Below are positions 1 through 13,273 of a DNA stretch of 64,000 nt, piece after piece (position 1 is the stretch's first letter; each line of letters starts with the position of its first letter). Position numbers and translations under genes: made by a program. The notes under the pieces are model-generated. The model did not search any database, was not told where the DNA came from, and saw nothing but the letters and a program-made list of their open reading frames with translations. The DNA is from Rhyzopertha dominica. Its lineage: Eukaryota; Arthropoda; Insecta; Coleoptera; Bostrichidae. The stretch covers positions 66,464,680-66,528,679 of the forward strand of contig QCXZ01000137.1 of assembly GCA_025024175.1 (NCBI GenBank), written 5' to 3'.

Positions 1-3000
1 AATCTTTCTATGTTTCACCACCTTGAGCGCTTCGATCGTTTCGGTTATCCCCTCCAAATGCGTGCACGGAACGAATTCTAACCAGTATCGTACACGATTT
101 TTTTTATATTGTTTCATATTGAAAGTATTGATTTAAAGAAGGGTTGGCATTTTTAAAACAAAATGTTTAAAACAGAATGTACAAATAGATAGACAAGATT
201 ATTAGTAATTACATATCTACGTAATGTCACCACACATTTCATATAAAAAATTAATTGAATGTAAAACCAGGCCCAGTTAGTACATACTTAAGAGTTTTTT
301 AGAACTTAAAAAAAGAAGAAACATGCAGTATTTTGTTCGGCTTTATTGATACAACAACAATTATAGAAATGAATAATAAACTAATATTTTTTCATAGCTG
401 TAATTTATAAACATTTTAAGACAACTTTAACTACTAGGCATCATTTATATAAACTGACGTGACCTTAAACATTCCAAAAGCTTAAAATTGCTATATTACT
501 GTGTAATACGATCTAACTTGGAGTATGCCTGTTTAATTTGATGCCCTACCTACAAGAACTGTTTAAAGGCGCTTTCTGAAATTTTTAGCTTTTCTCATCA
601 AAAAGTACAATCTAAAAGAGGTTTAGACCACTCCAGCGTCTTCGCCATGTTTAACTTTGTACTCCTCCAGATATGTGTTTGTATGAAAAGTTTTGCACAA
701 TCAACTGGACTGCTCTGATATTCTCTCGATACTAACTATCCTTGTACCTCAGTTTAACCCAAACAAAAGTTTTGAGACATGATGCTCCAGTAAACATGAT
801 GTGCAACAATTTAGATGTAATACGTGGTGTCTGCTATATTAATTTCTACAGCATGTGTATATACACTCAAGCTACATATAGAAAATTTGTTAATGTTTCC
901 TGATTCACCTAGTTATATTTAAATCAGTCTCCACTGTGTAAAATACTTTATTTCCTAATCGCCTAAAACGCACCCTTAATTATAATAGAATATATAGAAT
1001 CTGAATAGTGAATACTATGACATGTATGAAATGTTTGCGATGGAAGAGGATTTCTGCGTGAAAGATTTTATGCAAGTAGTAGCTGAAGTTTTGAAATTTT
1101 GTGAGCACACATTTATGCATGTATGGTGTATTATGTGTTAAGTGCTGTTTCTGGTTTATTAACTTTATTAAATTGACAACTACTAGAAATTAAAGTGCTA
1201 CTGCTTTTCTAATGTAGCGTCCTAAAAGCCACTTTCTCAATTATAGCGCATAATTGTTACATAAATTATTTCATTAGTTCACAAATAATTGGTAAACTAA
1301 TTAAAACGCTATATGTATCAACAAACTATTAAAAAGAAAAACAAATTAAAAGACGAGCAAAGCGTTACTATGGTACAATGTTCCGTAATTTATTGCTTCG
1401 CGTTGTATTTTGTTTGTTATTAATGTNAATAAACATCATTCGCATTCTAACTGCTCAGTATAGAATGTAAAACAAAATACTANNAAAAAGGCAACTATGA
1501 TCCAGTCTACCACATATAAGATATATCGAAATACGAGTAAACTTTATGAACCGTTTTGCTATTTCTCTGTTACCTTAAAATCAGGTGAGAGATGCGACAT
1601 TTCATTTCTGATTTCACAATAAAAGTTGGCACAGACTTTAACAGGTACGTGCGTCAATTAAAAAAAACACAATAGTATAAACAGAATAGTAACGCATTTA
1701 TGAAAAATAAGCAAGGGACTTTAGGAATTGTAGGTACAAATCTCGGAGAAATAATTTTTCGTTATCTACAAATTATTAAATGGGAATAAGAATCTGATAC
1801 TTATTGCCCTAGAAAAACTATTCTCTAAAGCGCAGTTCCTATACAATGCATGTGGCAAACCCAACTTCTAAAACTTGCACTGCATTTATTGATTCACTAT
1901 TTTAGTTTCATCTTAATATTCTCTCGCAAACAATTTTAAACAGCTACTCGGCTAATTTTGGCATTCGAGTTTGCTACTTTTGGGATTGAATGAAATTGCA
2001 GAAGCGAGGGAGAAAGTCTTTGACAAAATAATTCGCATATTTCGCTATTCTGAACATCGCCCTTTACGAACGACCGCAGATTAATTTTGCATCTCACGAC
2101 GGCTTGTTGCCAAGCAGGGAGAGATGACTGTTACTGAAGTCTTTCTTCGCCTGACTGGGAGAGAAATGAAGTAACAACAACAAGATAACATAGAATATCC
2201 CTGAACACCCAACAAAACAAAAAATTAAAGGCATGACACAAAAGGGATGAATATGAAATGTACGAAAATTGTGGTGTGAAGATTTAAAGCACAAAAATAT
2301 CCCGCTGATTTACACGCTATGCACGTTTTAAACATTGAACTAGAGACTGACAATTGGTCCATTTACAAGAAATTCTTCGGAAAGGATGAATTTCATAGTT
2401 CAGAACTGCTGAACAACATGCTGAACATGTGTTCAGTCAGCAGTGTACCCTCAGATAAAAACCTGAGATGTGGCGCGGTTTAAAGTAGAAACTAAAATTG
2501 ATAATTGATCTCTCAGAAACGTGGCTATCCAATGAAATTTTCCACCCCGAAGTCGTTTCTTTGCGTTATCGGATTTGTCTTGTTAGACACAGAAAAAAAT
2601 AAATAGTAATAAATAAATAAAAATAATAAAATAAATCGTAACAAGGCAGTAAGATGGTTTAAGAATCTAGGGCTGCAATATACTTTACCTGAATGTGATT
2701 AAATGTATTATGAAGAATGGAATAATGAATGGGTTAATTTTAAATACCTCGACAATTCATAACAAAATACAAACACTCGCGGGAGAACTTTCGCTTTTGT
2801 ATCTAACGGGCTAAAAAATTGAGCCAGAAAAGTATAGCAACTTAAAAGATTTGCTGGTGCATATGTTCCACCATGAAGCACGATGTTGTAAAAAAAAGAC
2901 AACAAGAACTTCAGTTCACGAGATAGGTCTTTATTTATGTTTCCGACGTATGAGTTGGTGTTGGTATCAGGCATTATCAAACTTATTGCAAAAATAAATA

Positions 3001-5930
3001 TTTTCTTACTTAAGTACTCCAATTTTTTTATAAAATGCAAAAGTTTTTTCGAATTTATTTGTTATACCCAATTTGTTACATTAAAACAAATTAATAAATG
3101 AAAACCTATACGTAGTTTATAAATTTAACATTAAAAGACGGGGCCGTCAAAATCACAGTACTTCGAACAGCGTTTTTCTTAAAACTATGTTTTATCACTT
3201 AGATCACTTTTAGACTAAAAGTCTCAAATGTAGTTCAAGGTCTAACTGGTGGCCACTACATCACGAATTAATGGTGTGATACACAAACATACTTTTTTAT
3301 CCGCCTTCTGTAGCACGACAAATTAATAAAACACTTGTTATTATGAAAATGGTCTTCAGATCATACCTCTGTACTAATAACGAATAATGCCACTCGTTCC
3401 TAATATGGCCTTCTCTACAATGCACCATAAACAGTCAAGAGTACTTCTTCGAAAATAAACAATATTTTTATTCATCGGAAAACAAACAAGCTTTTCCGTT
3501 ACCATGATTAATTACTGCAAATGCTATACGAAACAAAAAATTGTTTTTAATGTTTAAATGCGTTTCGAAAGGGATCGCTGTTTCAAAGTTTTCAACCAAT
3601 TAAGAGCACAAAATATTACGAGTGTAGTGCCTTATTTAGAAAAAAAAATACCAGCTACCAAGGTTTTCGTTTTCATTCAATTGCAGAATTCTGAATTTTA
3701 AATTTGAAAGCAATATCCTTTTCAGTAACATACAAGACTTTACTTTTGGGAAAGCTAGTTTTGGTTTAGAGAATAACGATTCTCGATCATATATTGATTT
3801 AAATTAAGCTTTATGGTGTGCTGACACTTCTATTTGGCACCTTAGGGTAAATTTACGTTTATGACTGCACTGCCTTAAAATTTTTCGTCCGAAACTGTAA
3901 GACAAACAAACAAATCTCAATGTGGCCCGTGAGGTACCCCAAAACGACTAAACTCTTACGCCTTGGGAAATAAAGAAAAATTGGTCCGTTTTTATTCCGC
4001 CAAATGTAAACAGCATTTTCATTACTGAAATTACGCAAAACGCAAATGAAATTCCGAACACGGAGAGGAAAAGTAATGAAACTGCTCCAGAGAAAGCACT
4101 CCAGCTTGTCTGAATTTAAAAGTAATTTGCCATGGAAACGTAAATTTAAGAGGAACGCGGGGCATTTCGATGCTAAATACGCTGTTCATAAAGAAAACAT
4201 CGGCAGCTGCGGGATCAATATTGAAACAAGGGGTGGTTTTGATTCCGCCGGATTTCCCAAAATTTAAGCAATCCCAGAGGTTACGCGAGACCTGTTTTGT
4301 ACCTACGACGCGGATTATAACTCGGCATGACTGATGTATAGGTTTATTCTGTGTACGCTTACTAACCAAGAAGTTTGGTAATCAGTAAATGTATAATGAA
4401 GAAAGTTTCGCTCCAACGTCGGTCTGTTCGGCGATGTACCTACCCCGTTATAACCAGAAGCTGTAATAGGGGACCGTATAAATATATGGAACTAATCTTC
4501 AGAGTATTACAAGGAATGGAGTCTTGTGGGTTTCGTGCTGGGAGCATTCCCTTTTCCCTTTTTCTTGAACGTTGTAAAAAACGACGAGGTGCTTCAATAT
4601 CATACATATTTTTGGTCCTTTCAGTTGGATACAAAAAAAGATAAGAGGATCCTGCACTACAAGATAAATATCTTTCTTATACTAGTCTTAGTTCAACTCA
4701 ACGTGATAGTCTCATAATGAATGTACTTTATCTTGGTTGCTTTCGAACATCACTTAAACCACACGGCGACAGAGGAAAATTTACAATTAATCGAACGCGA
4801 GCTCAGCACAGTTAAGGCCAAACTGGCAAATTTCGGACATAATTTGGATATAGCTGGAACCTCACAAGTGTTGAGCACGAGCGTTTTCAGAATTTGCAAG
4901 ATCTGAAACTACTCAAACTAAGAATGCGCGGGAAGAAGTGTTTTCAACAACTGGTTGCAAAAACTCGAGCTTGTGAAAATTCACGACCTAATAATTAGTA
5001 AGTCAATCGTCGTCATTTATTCATAGTACCAGTATCCAAGCACTGCTTCATCAAATACTGGTTTCAGTATAGCTGTCATTAAACAATCCGCTTAAATGTT
5101 ATATGGAGGCGTTAACATATGAAAACTTTAAGTTATCGGTAAAACTACGAGTTTTAAATATTTCAAAATCTGAGGTCTACCGAATAATGGAGTTGTATCC
5201 CTTGACCGCAAATCGTTATTATAACATATGTGAGGCCTTGCCTTAGATCCTGGAAATATTTGCAATGTTTTAATTTTTAACCGTATAAGTTTTCCGCCAA
5301 ATTCAAATAGGTATCGCTTAAAACGTCACATGTATCGGAGTAGGAGCTAAGGGCGGGGAGGCATTTTAATAGTTCTTGAATACACACACGATTTGTTGAC
5401 GTTTAACAAGAAGGCAACATTACACAGCCACAGCCAACCAGTTGCGACCAGTGTTTATGACGTCACATATTCCAATGTTTAAATTAATCATTAATTAACC
5501 TAAACTAAGCAACTTGTAAAAAATTAAATAAAAACATAACTACATGATTTTTTAATGTAGATCCATATTCTACAATAAAAAAATACCTAGTTTTTTTACA
5601 AGTTTTGCACGACAAACCTGAACTGATTTCTGAAACAAAATTCCTATATATTGGTGGTTTAGCAAAAGAACCTCTTAAAATCACTGGTCATTTAAATTTT
5701 GTTATAAGTGGCGTTATACGAAATTTTTAATTCAGAAAAAATTTCGATTCAATACAAGCTCATATGTACGCTTTAGCAACTACTAACAGATACTTACACC
5801 AAAAGTGAATCTGAAATCAAGTTTAAACAGTCGTATTTTTTGTAGATAGGCAAAAACGTAGTGTTTTTAAATAATAAATCAACATATTCTCGGACATCAC
5901 TAGTTGAGTGCGACCATGCTATCCTAGTGC
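1..5930. other. AT-rich intergenic DNA, no gene recognised
   Basis: No recognisable coding region, RNA gene or transposon end was found. A low-complexity A/T tract with AATAA-type repeats lies near 2590-2637. Slightly GC-richer stretches with short open frames on one or both strands occur near 4030-4370 and 4720-4906. None of the predicted peptides resembles a family I know, so they are not called as genes. A perfect palindromic CRE-like octamer TGACGTCA sits at 5458-5465, which may be chance. Confidence 0.5.
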
Positions 5931-5939
5931 AAATCATCA

Positions 5940-6620
5940 TTATGGATTGACCCAGTCCCAGAGAATTATGAAAGGTTTTGAGGCCTAGTTAAATCTGTAG
6001 CCAAAAAAACTGAAAAAGGCAAATCGCTTTAAGAGCAAGATGCTTGAGCAATCAGCTACAACAGGTTTCTACAATCACACGAAGAATAACTTCCAGAAAC
6101 TGAACAATTGATTACCACAAGGTACGGTTCTCGCTCCCACGTTATTGACTGTGTTCGGGAAATTAATATATACAAATGACATTAGTTCAATTGCTCAAAG
6201 GTGCAATTTCACAAAATCTGAACAAAATTTTTGAGAAGAACCTGCGAATAACGAATAAGTATTTCGAGGCGTGGAAGTTTAAACGCAATTCACTGACGAC
6301 AGAAAAACCTCCGCGCATTTAAAAGCTTGGAAACCGACATTTCGTCCACTGTTGCTAGAAGCACTTAATACTAAGACTATCAAATATTATAGGGAAGTCT
6401 CCAAGGGATGAGCATTGATAGAGAAAGAAGTATCACCCAGATAAAATATAATTTGATCGCCTGAAAAGGCCGTTAAAGCATCTAAATCTTTTATTTTGGA
6501 GGTACCTCGTTAAGTGTATTAAAAAAGGGTTTAATCGAATGCGAAATGTGATACACTTAGAGTATCCAACCACAGCAATCTAATATTTCTCGTAATAAAC
6601 AATAAGAGCTGTCTCTGCAC
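5940..6620 (+). mobile_element. decayed LINE reverse transcriptase fragment (jockey-like)
   Basis: The plus strand retains a non-LTR retrotransposon RT relic. At 6112-6138 the sequence reads LPQGTVLAP, the conserved Q-G motif region of LINE RTs (usual form PQGSVLxP). It is followed by a TND tripeptide in the position where insect jockey-type RTs have YTND, just before the catalytic block. Downstream pieces such as YFEAWKF and RMRNVI resemble the segments after the catalytic block in this clade. The catalytic FADD-type motif itself is not recognisable. Several stops and frame changes show it is dead. No 3' tail or target-site duplication was located, so the ends are approximate. Clade assignment is by remembered family pattern, not by search. 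Confidence 0.6.
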
Positions 6621-6639
6621 AAAATAAAATGAAGCTAAT

Positions 6640-8744
6640 AGTGGCCAGACTGGCGTAAGCGGGAACGCACCAAAACGCAATAACCGCCCAGAAAAAAGGG
6701 AAACAGGCACGGCAGATTAAATTTTATTAGCACATGGTCGTAAACGTTTTAGTGGTTTCGTACCGAATATCCGAAATAGGTTCTACAGCACTTTTCGTTG
6801 CAAAACGGAAATCGGCACTTTTCCACGTAACCGCGTTTCTCCCTCAAATTGCAACTTCGTGTTCCGTTCTTGCGATCGGCTGAATTTGAGCCAAAATCTG
6901 AGGAGAATACGTGTAGCGCTTGCGGTGTATTAGCACTGTGGCGTATAATAAATCGTTGTCAACCTCGCAAACTTTCTCAGAACTGTACCGAGCAACTCTC
7001 GCGTTATCTATTATCTACCCTTCTTGAGGATGGGGCAACCAAATGTTTGCTCTAGTGGCTTGTGTTGCTTTTGAACATAGACACGTACTCACACTAAATG
7101 CCAGCTATACTGAAGATGAGCAGTAATTTCGAAATATCAAGAAAAATTGTGCGAAAGTAAGATACAAAACGAACTTAATATGTAGTTTAAGAAACGAAAC
7201 AAGTGAATTCAAGATAAATTAACAATTGATGGCAACTATTAGCTATGTTTTGATCATCGCACTTATTTTAATCTATTAATTCACTAGAAAAGTGTATTTT
7301 ACTAATAGGTAATTAAAACAATTCATCACCGCAGTACAGTAAAGATGCCCCTAAGAACGTCTGAATTCTGAGGCATTCGAGTAGCTTGTGACTAGAATGT
7401 TTTCCATCCTACGGATGCTAAAGAAATGCACGAGAATGACCTCGCTGTGCAGAAATAAGCTACTTTCCACACATTGCGAAAATATGTTGAGCGCAGTTTA
7501 ACATACTAACCAAAACTATCGTAGCATTCTTATTACATGCAATAAAAACCGAAAAATCCTCATTCATGGCACAAGAGGCTACATTTCGTCGATATTTAAA
7601 TAGATTGTTAAAAAATGAAATAGAAGAATACGGTTCTTACTGAATGAAATTATCATAAAAAGACTGCGCATAGACTTACATATAAAAGTATAAGAATCTA
7701 TAAGAAACATACCTTCTCCTTAGTTATTCTATTTACATGAGTACGAGCAGAAAAGTTCTTACCTGAAACAAAGAAAGAACCTATGAGTGGTGTTATTTAA
7801 AAGAATTTATACAAGAAATCACTTAATGTTATAGGTGTTCTGCTATATTTTTTGGAACATAACAAAAAACGTACCTACATTTGCTCTTTTTTTCAGTTAT
7901 TTCTAACACTTTCTTTCGTGCTACTTGACTACTTCAAAGTTGCTTTAAGAATCAAATGTAGGACACCAGCTGTTACTGCTTTATATTAATGACAATGTGG
8001 GCGTCACTTCTGAAAAGAAGGTGTTTGCGAATATCTAAATATTTCAAGCTCTTACTGTTATTAGAACAAAAGATTATAGCACTTTTACAGAAAATAAGAG
8101 ATTGATTAAAGCTACTTCTAATCCTGAAGATGGCAAAAGTTTATTGATATAATATAGGGTACTTCTAGCGATGATATGCCAAGAGTATACAAGAGGGAAA
8201 TTTCTCTTCGCCCATAGTAAGTATTGTCAGATTGTGCAATTTCTTTATAAGACATTCAGCAGAAACTATTTTTATTAATCTTTTTATGTTCAGTAGCGCT
8301 TCTATTCTAAAACTTAATATCCTAATGTTGCTGAAACACTTTTTGATACGTCCTTTTGCTCGATGGGCCTGAGAAATAGAGTCTAGCACCTCCAAAGCGG
8401 GGTTCGCGTGTCTCTTCTCCGCCATACTGTTTGCTCATTTTGACCAGGTTTCAAGTTTTGAATGTATTTTAATTTTCTTTGCTTAACTGCTTGCATTTGA
8501 GATCAGGATAGCCACTACAGTTGGTGATTTCAACTCTTCTTTGTAGTAATGAGGGTACTATTATATGTTGATCTTGCGGGTTTTAAAGTTTCTTAGCTAT
8601 TTGAATACAAGCATAAAACTAGCATGCAACAACATCGGCTAAGGTATGTTTGAAGTTATTTCGATGGAATATATTATTAATATGTATGTATTTTTTATTA
8701 CTGGTATTTCCCCAATAATTAAATTAGTTACTTTTATTTAACCT
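6640..8744. other. intergenic, no gene recognised
   Basis: Mostly unique AT-rich sequence. The part from about 6650 to 7060 is richer in GC and contains a 68-codon open frame at 6849-7055 with no recognisable similarity. A frame of 86 codons on the minus strand (8165-8425) is likewise unrecognised. Confidence 0.4.
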
Positions 8745-8777
8745 ACGTTTCGGTGGTTTACATTCACCTTTCTTAAG
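8745..8777 (-). ncRNA. hammerhead-like PLE end motif
   Basis: Read on the minus strand this is CTTAAGA, A, then AGGTG/CACC hairpin arms, then GAAACGT. The arrangement (CTGANGA-like box, one spacer, short hairpin, GAAA) is the same as in the ends of the coding PLEs in this window. The first box carries a T for G change. It is taken as a decayed Penelope-like element terminus; no coding part is left beside it. Confidence 0.3.
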
Positions 8778-10748
8778 CTTTATTTTCTTTACTATTTATG
8801 TATAAATCTAAAACTATAAAACATATATAGTAGCGTCATCTAACGTTTTCAATTAGTAATAAAACTTTGTAAACACGCACACGCAAAAAGAGAGAATAAA
8901 CAATTATTTTTGGTCAACAAATTTAAAATCATAGGCTCTTCTGGCGACGGTATCCATTACAACGGAATGTATCAACTACTCACAATAAAGTTATTAGTTG
9001 TCATTGTTAATATTTATTATTATATTATATATGACTAATTTCGTATATATTGGGGTTTAATACGTTCGTTGTTCAAACATGGACAGCAAAGGGCAAGTTT
9101 TCTAAACATTGGATGCGCGTGACAAAATGACTCCTTATGAAACGGGTTCTTAAAAAAAAATCTATTTTGCGTGGTTTCCTTCTTCTAACAAGAGAACGGA
9201 AGAAATTTATTAAAAATCAAAAATATTGGGAACTATAACCTGCCATGCTCAAGTTGGCTAGGTATCAATTTTGGCAAGACCCATGACAGTTATGACGTTA
9301 CAAGTTGGAGTTTATTTAATGTTGATATTTCATGATGGCCCTATTACGAAACGCAATTTACCACTAAGAACTGAAAATAGTAAATAATTATTTTTCGTTT
9401 GTCAGGTGTTACTTGTCATACGTTTAATTGTATATTACGTGGTATTTCTACACTGCTTCTATTCTTTTTCCTTAATGGGTTATTCCTATGTATGTGTTAG
9501 TTATTGTTCATTGTTATAGATAATAGTGTTATATATAGTTCAAGTCCTTGCATACCAGATCTATCATTTACTGTTTTGCTTATGTTTTCTTTTTGGATAT
9601 GTATCATTTCGAGTAATAATCGTTATTATTAATAAACCTTATTGTTTGTTGCATTAATAACGCTTGATTAAGCTACGACCTCTTTATTAAGGTTGCTGGT
9701 TTCCGTTATTTTTAGTTGCGTTTTAGGCATTGAGATGCCACGATCATTTTATAACAGCAGACAAATTGTTGATTTGTTAATATGTAAAGCATATTTTAGT
9801 ATTTCCGGTACTAAATGCCAATTATTTATACTGCATATAAAAGATTCTGATTTTCGTACCGCTTCTGTAATTATCTGATATATCCCTGGTTTAAAACGCG
9901 CTTGCGACGTCCTGTTCCTTATTATAAATGCATCAATTAACGTCACTGTGACAATCAACAGCAGCGCGTGCGTAAACATAGATCTGTTGCCACGAGAAAA
10001 CAATGAAAAAAGGAAAATGACAATTATAGATAAGGGCTATAACAACAGCCTGTCCCGCGGAATGAAATATTCATTTATTCATGGTGGCGAATGCCGGAGT
10101 GTGATATAATAGTCATGGAATGCAGCTCAAAGTCTCTATTTTCACAAAACTAATGAATCACGATAATATTGCGGACAAAACTGGCTCTGGCGGAAATTGC
10201 CCTACTATTTGGACAAATAGGCTGCAGTGTACACATACAAAGCGCATAAATTCTGCGCTCGGCCCCAAAGATTATTTGCGCCACTGCCCTACTGAACTAG
10301 CGTGGGTTAGGCTGACGGTATGGTGATAAATATCCTTCCCCTAGGAACGGAGAGAATTCTCATTCCACTTCAGATCTGAGCGTTACATACATCCAGCGTC
10401 TGCTACCGCTAACGTTGTGTAATGCAAACGAGGAAACGTTAAAAAGCCGAGTGAAATTAATGAAATCTTATATAACTCGGGAAATACGTGCCCGACAATG
10501 TCACCCATTGTCGCTTAAATATTACTGCAATTTCTCTCGCAGGCTTCCATTATTGCTAGCAATAAATTAGACCCCGTTCTTATCATTTGCTTCCACACTT
10601 CAATTTTTTAAGAGGTCTTGCCGCCGCTCCAACTCTTAACCCCGGGGCAAATTTGTTTTAATAGTGCTCTACAAATGGTGGAAATGTTTGTGCTGTTACA
10701 AGGGACACTTGTTTTTAGCTGGGTGGCGTTAAATATAACCTGTGAAAA
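8778..10748. other. intergenic, partly GC-richer non-repetitive DNA
   Basis: AT-rich up to about 10000. From about 10030 to 10660 the sequence is less AT-biased and contains no repeat or long frame I recognise, for example around the CCCGCGG block near 10055 and the CCCCGGGG block near 10640. This is the composition expected of conserved noncoding DNA, but nothing in the sequence alone proves function. Confidence 0.3.
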
Positions 10749-11685
10749 ATTGAAATTTTAGTCTTTTTGGGTTAGACCGCGTCTGTTTTTGGAATAGGGT
10801 CTATGTCTGTCCCGCTCTTGTAAGAAGCATCATCGGGTCAGGAATATAGAATATAGTACGAACCTAATGCGAAAAACACGTCCGAGCCGAACCAAATGCC
10901 AAGGAGGAAAGAGAACGAAAACGATAAAGTAACGTTGTACCGACGTTACAAGGAGGCGAATATGCTTAATAAAATTCTTACCAAACAGCTCATCCGTACT
11001 ATCTTCCAGCCCTTGGAAGTGAATTGCAACATTTACGCATCAACGGGTATTGAGATACAATTTGCAAATAATCGTCATCTTTATCCCAAATCCAAACCAA
11101 CTCTCGAACCCCTAAATTATATATCTACTGCATTATTTCCTTATGTTCAAGATGTCATAGACAGAATCGGTAAAATTTTTAAGAAACAACTCATTTGTAC
11201 TATCGTCCAGCCCTCTTCGAAAATGTCAAGGGACAAAATAAATCCTCTAAAATAAATAAATCTTCTAGAGGTATTTACAGCATCGCTGTATATCGACAAA
11301 ACAGGCAGTTCCATTAAAACCAGGCGTAATGAATACAAAAGCTGCATAAAGTCAGACTTCTTCACCCATTAGGCAGTAGCCAAACATTAGCATGAAACCG
11401 GTCACAATAACGAAAAGTCCCATTTTTACGACCCGAAAATTCCGAAAAGCTATAAAAATTTCCAAACATCCAAATAATCTGAACCGCGAAGATAATTTTC
11501 ACTTCTCCACTATCGAGAATCCTACCACACAACGGCTATCCCCACTTCAGCTCAATGTGTTTCTCGCGTAGTTTTATCCCATATTCCATATTCCTATCCT
11601 GATGATGCCTCTTACACGAGCGGGCGAAACGTCGACCCTATTCCACAAACACACGCGGTCTAACTCAAAAAGCTAAAATTTCAAT
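10749..11685 (+). mobile_element. Penelope-like element relic with inverted ends
   Basis: Arms at 10749-10856 and about 11578-11685 are inverted copies of each other, roughly 80 percent identical, and enclose the C-terminal part of a PLE protein on the plus strand. A 119-codon frame at 10896-11255 holds the linker between RT and endonuclease, including PYVQDVIDRIGKIFKK. Right after it, 11269-11332 encodes GIYS and then, after a frame change, YIDKTGSSIKTRRNEYKSC, the GIY and YIG boxes of a GIY-YIG nuclease. The RT palm domain is absent. Each arm carries a hammerhead-like motif. The structure matches the usual inverted terminal repeats of Penelope insertions. Stops and frame changes show it is inactive. 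Confidence 0.75.
11599..11639 (+). ncRNA. hammerhead-like motif in right PLE arm
   Basis: CTGATGA at 11599-11605 is followed by a spacer base, GCC arm, loop, GGGC arm and GAAA at 11636-11639. The inverted copy in the left arm (minus strand, about 10808-10838) keeps CCGATGA and the hairpin region but has lost GAAA. Hammerhead-type motifs are known from PLE terminal repeats; cleavage activity here is not shown. Confidence 0.45.
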
Positions 11686-12901
11686 CTAACTCTGACCGCG
11701 AAAGCTTACGTTCTTACAAAAACAAAATTGTATTAGTTGAATAACACTTTTATCCATTTATCAATCAAAATTTATCACGGTGCCAAGGCTAGATACGACC
11801 CTCTATAAACTTATCAAACAAAATCTACATACAAAGAATGACAATATCGGCTGTTAATAAAATGTGCCTCGATCTCATTCGAATACATTGCTCTGTTTTC
11901 GGTCCGTGTATATGTTTATCCATTCCAGTCAATGAGAACTGTTTTACTGCTGCCCCAATGCGTGTGTACTGTCTGCAAAATGAAAGATTTTAAAATCCAA
12001 ATTATGTATGCTTAAAGGTACCCTTCGATTACAATTTTATAATGTAAAAAGTTCCTATTGTCTTTATATACTATATGCGCCCAATCGGAACCCTCGGTCT
12101 TGGACGCGACTGCTGTTTTATTTTCAGGATTAGTAATAGTTGGAAACAAAAATTACTAAAAATAGATTTGTTAGAAAGAGAAAGCAAACTAAAATGCAAG
12201 CACAATAGGGGCCAAGAAATACAAAAAGAGTATATTGTGTAGGTGTAAGATAAAGCTGCTGAGGAAGGAAACGTGCACGAAATGTCAGTGGGACACATAA
12301 AATACGTAATTGAAACAGCTAAAGGATGATGGCATAATTGCAATAAGTGTAGGTTGCAAACGAAGTATGTTGGGGATGTATTTTTTAAACCTTTTATTTA
12401 AATATATCTAGTACTTCAGTATACCTACAAGTTTTAACTTCATCAGTGACAATCTTGAGAAACCAGAAGAGGCATTAACAGGAATACCTATCTAGTATTG
12501 GATGGTTGCAATGTAGACGTAGAGAGGGAGAGAATGCACAACGTACACATATTACTAGTTTCATTATAATGAAATGTAATGATAAATGACGAAATGCCCA
12601 ACAGAGTAGGAACCTCTTTTGAATATAAATGCTATTACAAGACGGCAATAATAACAACAAATGAAGCTACTTTAAATCAAGTTTATTGTTTTATGACTGG
12701 AGCAAAACATAAAAAGGGAGCCTTACGAGTAATCAGCAATACACTGTCATATATTTGCTGAAAGATAAAAAATGACGAAGGCTTTTTAGAACCAAGTAGC
12801 AAAAGGGCAATAATAAGCTACATGGAAAATGAACGATAATGGGAAGACATAAAGGTCACACTAATGCAATCTAGCGGAACTACTAAAAAGTAAGGTATAA
12901 G
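11686..12901. other. intergenic, no gene recognised
   Basis: AT-rich sequence with short unrecognised frames only (for example 12071-12343 on the minus strand). A partial motif resembling a PLE end occurs near 12420-12455 on the minus strand but lacks GAAA and is not called. Confidence 0.4.
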
Positions 12902-13273
12902 AGTTTTAATACAGTCGTAAACCTAACAATTTTCTGTACCAGTTCGGGCACTTACAATAAAGTACGAAGTATGTTGTCAAAAGTAGGCATTATTATTATT
13001 ATTACTTAATGTAGGACGGATTCTTTTATATTATCATATCATATTATACCATGAACGAATCATTGTGTTTGTTATATTTTACANAANAGTTTTAATACAG
13101 TCGTAAACCTAACAATTTTCTGTACCAGTTCGGGCACTTACCATAAAGTACGAAGTATGTTGTCAAAAGTAGGCATTATTATTATTATTACTTAATGTAG
13201 GACGGATTCTTTTATATTATCATATCATATTATACCATGAACGAATCATTGTGTTTGTTATATTTTACAAAAA
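12902..13273 (+). repeat. two-copy tandem duplication, 186-bp unit
   Basis: Positions 12902-13087 and 13088-13273 are the same 186 bases in direct orientation, differing at one base (A versus C in CTTACNATAAAG) apart from two N bases at 13084 and 13087. The junction coincides with the Ns. It is either a very recent tandem duplication or an assembly artefact where two overlapping reads were not merged. Confidence 0.9.

Noticed and set aside
2708..3040. 110-codon minus-strand frame
   Set aside because: No recognisable domain, AT-rich composition and no splice or promoter context.
7110..7140. CTGAAGATGAGCAG...CGAAA near a possible PLE end
   Set aside because: The hairpin arms do not pair convincingly.
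12420..12455. PLE-like end motif on the minus strand
   Set aside because: It has CTGATGA but no GAAA box and no paired hairpin.
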